This document shows positions 60,371 to 64,000 of a stretch of 64,000 nucleotides of DNA, piece by piece (position 1 is the stretch's first letter; each line of letters opens with the position of its first letter). Source of the stretch: WTAW01 sp964406575 (GTDB lineage: Bacteria; Acidobacteriota; Aminicenantia; Aminicenantales; Aminicenantaceae); NCBI GenBank assembly GCA_964406575.1, contig CAYOSH010000016.1, positions 1-64,000 on the forward strand. Direction: 5' to 3'. The notes below the pieces were generated by a model that was given only the letters and a program-made list of their open reading frames with translations, had not been told where the DNA came from and searched no databases. Both the position numbers and the translations under genes were made by a program.

Positions 60371-60955
60371 ATGTCGATTAAGCTTCTGTTAAGCATCATA
60401 GGCGTAGTTTATCTGCTGGCTTTTCCATTGAGCAATACAGCCGCAGACAAAAACCCCGAAGTGACCATAAAAACAACTATGGGTGATATCACGCTCGAGC
60501 TCTACATGGATAAAGCCCCAATCACCGTGAAAAACTTCCTCGGTTATGTGGATGATAAATTCTATGATGGCACAATCTTTCACCGCGTGATCAAGGGTTT
60601 CATGATCCAGGGTGGAGGTCACACAGCAGACTTGAGCAAAAAACCCACTAAAGGTCCGATCAAGAACGAGGCCGACAACGGATTGAGTAATAAGAGAGGG
60701 ACAATCGCTATGGCCCGGATGCCCGACCCTCACAGTGCCACGGCGCAGTTTTTCATCAACCATGCGGACAATCCTGGACTCGATCACAGAGATAAAAGCG
60801 ATCAAGGTTACGGTTACTGCGCCTTTGGCATGGTCATTTCCGGGATGGATGTTGTGGATGCCATCGCCAATGTAAAGGTCATGACCAGAAGTGGCATGCA
60901 AAACGTTCCGCGCGAGGCGATAGAGATCATTTCGATCACGAAAGTCAAGGACTAG
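60371..60955 (+). CDS. Exported peptidyl-prolyl isomerase (cyclophilin)
   Basis: A 194-aa protein with a signal peptide (MSIKLLLSIIGVVYLLAFPLSNTAA) and the complete cyclophilin pattern: FYDGTIFHRVIKGFMIQGG, GTIAMARMPDPHSATAQFFINHADNPGLDH and YCAFGMVISGMDVVDAIANV. The catalytic arginine is in FHRVI. It catalyses proline isomerisation during folding in the periplasm. A strong TAGGAGG precedes the ATG. It is a single gene. Confidence 0.96.
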   Translation: MSIKLLLSIIGVVYLLAFPLSNTAADKNPEVTIKTTMGDITLELYMDKAPITVKNFLGYVDDKFYDGTIFHRVIKGFMIQGGGHTADLSKKPTKGPIKNEADNGLSNKRGTIAMARMPDPHSATAQFFINHADNPGLDHRDKSDQGYGYCAFGMVISGMDVVDAIANVKVMTRSGMQNVPREAIEIISITKVKD

Positions 60956-61018
60956 AATTTAAAATAGGGTCTATAATCCAATGATTTAGGATATAGAATT
61001 CCCTCAACGCTGGCTGGT

Positions 61019-61213
61019 ATGGTCGACTGGATATTCGCCTTTTTCCACCTCTTCCTGCTCATCGGGATCACAGCCTATGCCTTATATTCACTCGCTCAAG
61101 GAAACACTTTCCGGTTTGGACTGATCATCGCCTTCCTCATCGCCTACTACTTCCTTGTGCTGCACAAACCCGTCAAGAAAGAAATACAGAGGAGACGAGA
61201 GGAGAAGAAATAG
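61019..61213 (+). CDS. Small two-helix membrane protein, 64 aa
   Basis: A short protein with two hydrophobic helices (DWIFAFFHLFLLIGITAYALYSL and FGLIIAFLIAYYFLVLH) and a very basic tail (KKEIQRRREEKK) that should stay in the cytoplasm. It lies 36 bases before the AgcS symporter gene in the same direction and may be transcribed with it. I do not recognise the family. The even composition and good membrane pattern support a real gene. The start is the ATG at 61019; no clear ribosome site. Confidence 0.6.
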   Translation: MVDWIFAFFHLFLLIGITAYALYSLAQGNTFRFGLIIAFLIAYYFLVLHKPVKKEIQRRREEKK

Positions 61214-61248
61214 AGGGGACACAAGTTAAAAAGGACTAGAGGCCGGAC

Positions 61249-62613
61249 ATGGAAATATTCGAACGATTTATTCGATTGTTGGGTTCGATCGTCTGGGGCC
61301 CTCAGACCGCAATACTTCTTTTAGGAGTTGGGCTTTACCTCACCATTCGTTTAAAATTTGTGCAGGTCAGACGATTGGGCCTCTCTTTTCGATTCGGGTT
61401 CGGACGCAGGGATTATGGAGAAAGCGATACAGAGCGGAAAGGGGACATCTCACCTTTTCAGGCATTAACCACGTCTTTGGCCGGTGTCATCGGGAATGGA
61501 AACATCGGGGGAGTATGCACCGCCATCGCCATGGGTGGTCCGGGAGCGGTGTTCTGGATGTGGCTTTCAGCTACGCTCGGGATGGCGACCAAACTGGTGG
61601 AAGCTGTCCTGGGACAGAAATTCAAGAAGATCATGCCTGATGGGTCTGTAGCCGGGGGACCGATGTATTACATCAGAGAGGGTTTGGGCCTTCCCTGGCT
61701 GGCAGCGATATATGCTTTTTTTATGGGGTGTAAACCGCTGTTTTCGACAAGCACCATCCAATCCAATTCCATCGCCCTCGTCATGAAGTCAGAGCTCGGT
61801 ATCAATCCCTGGATATCGGGGTTGGGGCTTGCTGTTCTGACATGGCTGGTCGTCATCAAGGGGATCAAAGTCATTGGGAAAGTCACGGAATTTTTAAGTC
61901 CTGTCATGGTTCTTCTCTATGTCTTCGGGGCGATGTTCACGATCATCGTTTTCTACGATCAGATCCCTCACGCGCTATCTCTCATTTTTATGGGCGCTTT
62001 TACGCCTTCTGCCATTACGGGTGGTGTCGCGGGGGCGACTGTAGCCAGGGCTATCCGTTACGGATTGTCCAGGGGTTCCTATTCCAACGAAGCGGGGACA
62101 GGAACGGCAGGGGTCTATCATGCGTCTGCCAAAACAAGCGAGCCTGTGCGGCAGGGGTTGATCGCTGCTCTGGATGTCTTCATCGACACGCTTGTGATCT
62201 GCTCTTTGACCGCAATCACTGTTCTGGTTACAGGCGCTTGGACCGAGGGGACCAGCACCGAAATGACAGCCAACGCATTCAACATGGCCCTTCCTCAATT
62301 TGGCGGGCTGCTCGTTATGGCCAGCTCTTTCCTCTTCGGATATTCCAGCCTCATTGCAGTGACCTACTACGGAGAGATTGCCTTCAGCTACTTATGGGGT
62401 ATCCGGATCAAAATCCCCTATCGCTGGGTATTCTGCGGCATTATATTTGTGGGAGCAGTGCTGAAAGTGGAAGTGGCATGGTCCATCGGAGACGTCTTTA
62501 ACGGGATGATGACCCTCTCCAACCTCATCGGATTACTGGGATTGACCGGGATCGCCATCTCAGCGATCAAAACCTATTTGAATGATTTAGACCAGCGAAA
62601 AATAAAGATGTGA
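61249..62613 (+). CDS. AgcS-type sodium:alanine/glycine symporter
   Basis: A 454-aa membrane protein with about eleven helices. The family patterns are clear: LTTSLAGVIGNGNIGGVCTAIAMGGPGAVFWMWLSATLGMATKLVEAVLGQKF, DGSVAGGPMYYIREGLG, and RGSYSNEAGTGTAGVYHASAKT. The protein takes up alanine or glycine with sodium. It is probably transcribed with the small membrane protein before it. A hairpin at 62617 follows the stop. Confidence 0.96.
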   Translation: MEIFERFIRLLGSIVWGPQTAILLLGVGLYLTIRLKFVQVRRLGLSFRFGFGRRDYGESDTERKGDISPFQALTTSLAGVIGNGNIGGVCTAIAMGGPGAVFWMWLSATLGMATKLVEAVLGQKFKKIMPDGSVAGGPMYYIREGLGLPWLAAIYAFFMGCKPLFSTSTIQSNSIALVMKSELGINPWISGLGLAVLTWLVVIKGIKVIGKVTEFLSPVMVLLYVFGAMFTIIVFYDQIPHALSLIFMGAFTPSAITGGVAGATVARAIRYGLSRGSYSNEAGTGTAGVYHASAKTSEPVRQGLIAALDVFIDTLVICSLTAITVLVTGAWTEGTSTEMTANAFNMALPQFGGLLVMASSFLFGYSSLIAVTYYGEIAFSYLWGIRIKIPYRWVFCGIIFVGAVLKVEVAWSIGDVFNGMMTLSNLIGLLGLTGIAISAIKTYLNDLDQRKIKM

Positions 62614-62616
62614 TCT

Positions 62617-62672
62617 AAAAAGGGGACTGTCCCTTTTTCCTCGAAGCCTGGAAAAAAGGACAGCCCCCATTT
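62617..62672. repeat. GGGAC-type hairpin between converging genes
   Basis: AAAAAGGGGACTGTCCC (from 62617, reaching 62640 with TTTTTCC) pairs with GGAAAAAAGGACAGCCCCC (62650 on), forming a long hairpin with an 9-base loop and few mismatches. The shape, A-run before and T-rich tail on both sides, fits a bidirectional terminator for the AgcS and secretin-domain genes. The GGGAC/GGACAG tips are also like the family A elements, so it may be an old copy. Confidence 0.6.
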
Positions 62673-62674
62673 AT

Positions 62675-63394
62675 TTATTTTACGACAGAACCTGAAAGGA
62701 TGAGGATCAGAGCTTTGTCGCCGCCATTCAGTTTGGAGACGCCCACCACGGTCCTTTCACCGCTCTTGACGCTCAGGGAAGTCTCGATAAGTCTGATAGA
62801 TCTCTGCTTTCCTTCAGCGTTCAGTCCCATGTCCTGTGAGAGGGTCATCCCGACCCAAATGGAGTCGGCTTTGTCCTCTTTGACATACCGAGGCCGTAAC
62901 TGCAATTGGAACATCAGATGGTCACCCCCCAATCTCTGTAAGGACCACTGATTATCCTGGACTTTTATGAGAGCGGTATCCAAGCGTTTAAATGACCTGT
63001 ATTGGAGCAATTGACTGAGTTCTTTCATTAAAGGGTCAGATTTCAATTCTCTATCGAATCCTTCTTCAGATTGAGATGAGGTCGAGCCCAAAATCAGATC
63101 GACATGGAACTGTAGATCAAGCGGCTTGATATCGATCTCTTTAAGAATTGCGAGGATTTTTTCCACATTCTCTGGGGTGTCTTCGATCACCAGCTTATTT
63201 CCGTCATGAAGACGCCTGATTCTCCCAAGTCGGCTTGTGTAGGGATTCAAAAGGTCTTCTGCCCATTTCACATCGATGTATTTAATAGTGACGATTTCCG
63301 TTTTTGTCTCCCCTCTTTCCTGTGATCTTTGAAATCCCAAGACCGATCCGCACAATAGAAAAAAAAGCATGGAGAGTATTCCAATTTTTTTCAT
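62675..63394 (-). CDS. Secretin-type short-domain protein
   Basis: A 239-aa exported protein with a signal peptide (MKKIGILSMLFFLLCGSVLG). Residues about 32-95 match the secretin/TonB short N-domain: EIVTIKYIDVKWAEDLLNPYTSRLGRI and DGNKLVIEDTPENVEKILAILKEID. There is no secretin pore domain; the rest is a 140-residue beta-rich segment (LQFHVDLILGS, ERTVVGVSKLNGGDKALILILSGSV) that resembles the end part of a secretin in outline only. It is the third gene of a sigma/anti-sigma operon, with an ATGA overlap to the anti-sigma stop. The ATG follows GGAGG. It may sense or bind envelope partners. Confidence 0.8.
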   Translation of the reverse strand: MKKIGILSMLFFLLCGSVLGFQRSQERGETKTEIVTIKYIDVKWAEDLLNPYTSRLGRIRRLHDGNKLVIEDTPENVEKILAILKEIDIKPLDLQFHVDLILGSTSSQSEEGFDRELKSDPLMKELSQLLQYRSFKRLDTALIKVQDNQWSLQRLGGDHLMFQLQLRPRYVKEDKADSIWVGMTLSQDMGLNAEGKQRSIRLIETSLSVKSGERTVVGVSKLNGGDKALILILSGSVVK

Positions 63395-63912
63395 TCGTAT
63401 TCCTCCAGATTAAAATTTTTGTTGAGAATCCAGACGATTTTAAGGCCGGTCTCCTTCGAGACCATGGTCATGGAAACAACATCCTGCGGGGACCGGCTCA
63501 GAACAACTTGATCATGTTGCGCTCGACGTTTCGATAAGTCCGTCGGGGTCCGAAAATCTCTGACATTCACAAACGAAGGTCGCGTGATAAAAAAGATAAA
63601 CACGACTAGAAATGCCGCCATCATCAGAAACGCCCATCTCTTCTTAAAAGGCCAGGGTGCAAATCCCGGTGGGGATTTTTCTTCTCCAGCTGTTGCATGT
63701 TGGATCTGCCGTTTCCATTCCGCTTCTTTCCAATTCACTGTATCATCGCTCAACCATTCTCTAACTGCTTTCATGGACCGGACATATGACCCATGTTCCC
63801 GTTGACACTCGACACAAGTTTCAAGATGGACTCTCACAGCGTCGGTTTTTTTTGGGGAAAGCTCTCCTCCTTGATAAAGAGGAAGATGCTTCCTGATCTT
63901 TTTACAATTCAT
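63391..63912 (-). CDS. Zinc-finger anti-sigma factor
   Basis: A 173-aa membrane protein: N-terminal zf-HC2 site (CKKIRKHLPLYQGGELS, then HLETCVECQ), one membrane helix about residues 92-111 (WAFLMMAAFLVVFIFFITRP) and a short periplasmic part. The ATG at 63912 overlaps the TGA of the sigma gene (TGATG); a GTG at 63915 is also in frame. It holds the sigma factor at the membrane. Confidence 0.9.
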   Translation of the reverse strand: MNCKKIRKHLPLYQGGELSPKKTDAVRVHLETCVECQREHGSYVRSMKAVREWLSDDTVNWKEAEWKRQIQHATAGEEKSPPGFAPWPFKKRWAFLMMAAFLVVFIFFITRPSFVNVRDFRTPTDLSKRRAQHDQVVLSRSPQDVVSMTMVSKETGLKIVWILNKNFNLEEYE

Positions 63913-64000
63913 CACATCCTCTCCAAACCATCCGAAATCAATATCTTTTCGAGTCGGATCCTTAATTTCTGTCTTGCCCTTGAGAGATGGGTCCGGACGC
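63912..64000 (-). CDS. ECF sigma factor, C-terminal end only
   Basis: The last 28 codons before the window edge read VRTHLSRARQKLRIRLEKIL and then ISDGLERM, ending in TGA (63912-63914). VRTHLSRARQKLR is the recognition helix of sigma region 4.2 in ECF factors. Its stop overlaps the anti-sigma start, like the other sigma/anti-sigma pairs. The gene continues beyond the window. Confidence 0.85.
   Translation of the reverse strand, partial: VRTHLSRARQKLRIRLEKILISDGLERM

Overview
The window looks like a chromosome segment from an uncultured, Gram-negative, probably anaerobic or facultative bacterium. The best guess is an Acidobacteriota-type lineage close to Candidatus Aminicenantes. This is inferred from gene content only: there is no rRNA or marker gene. 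The supporting content is PadR regulators paired with MacB/FtsX-type permeases that carry N-terminal prefix domains, HAAS-domain proteins, a permease fused to an M1 peptidase, many exported peptidases, ECF sigma/anti-sigma pairs and multiheme cytochromes. I saw no tRNA, rRNA, CRISPR array, intact transposase or prophage.

Layout. 0-9 kb: small lipoproteins with SnoaL-like folds, a 5'-truncated M23 peptidase, a ferredoxin-fused aldo/keto reductase, a 5'-truncated S41 peptidase, an exported methyltransferase, a permease tail remnant and a VDDGSG beta-solenoid protein. 9-14.5 kb: an SDR gene, an ECF sigma/anti-sigma/HEAT-repeat operon and a YqeG-type phosphatase. 14.6-21.6 kb: an operon of PadR, two tandem HAAS/sensor membrane proteins, an ABC ATPase and a giant permease-M1 aminopeptidase. 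22-25 kb: a second sigma/anti-sigma operon with a MotA-like membrane protein, then degraded genes. 25.3-28.4 kb: PadR plus a permease gene broken by one in-frame TAG. 29-33 kb: a sulfate ABC transporter operon with four direct repeats at its promoter.

33.3-36.9 kb: the most striking locus, an operon of a 6-heme cytochrome, an outer-membrane beta-barrel and a 21-heme cytochrome made of seven three-heme units. Its shape is that of a porin-cytochrome electron conduit. Next to it (37.4-40.0 kb) is a Tat-exported two-subunit molybdenum hydroxylase without an FAD subunit, a plausible periplasmic electron donor. 40.6-46.1 kb: two divergent MacB/FtsX permeases with a PadR gene between them. 46.2-60.1 kb: a HAD hydrolase, a NamZ-like muramidase, exported M14, S9 and M28 peptidases, a membrane M48 protease with zinc ribbons, an iron-type alcohol dehydrogenase and a CAP-domain protein. 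60.4-64 kb: an exported cyclophilin, an AgcS symporter and a third sigma/anti-sigma operon with a secretin-type domain protein, cut by the window edge.

Three themes recur. First, ECF sigma and anti-sigma genes are followed each time by a different third gene. Second, each PadR gene lies beside an ABC permease or membrane signalling gene and has an inverted repeat upstream. Third, the region is eroding: at least seven truncated or interrupted genes share it with at least two families of short dispersed inverted-repeat elements built on GGGACAG or on an ATCACGGA...TAAGG...GCTT motif.
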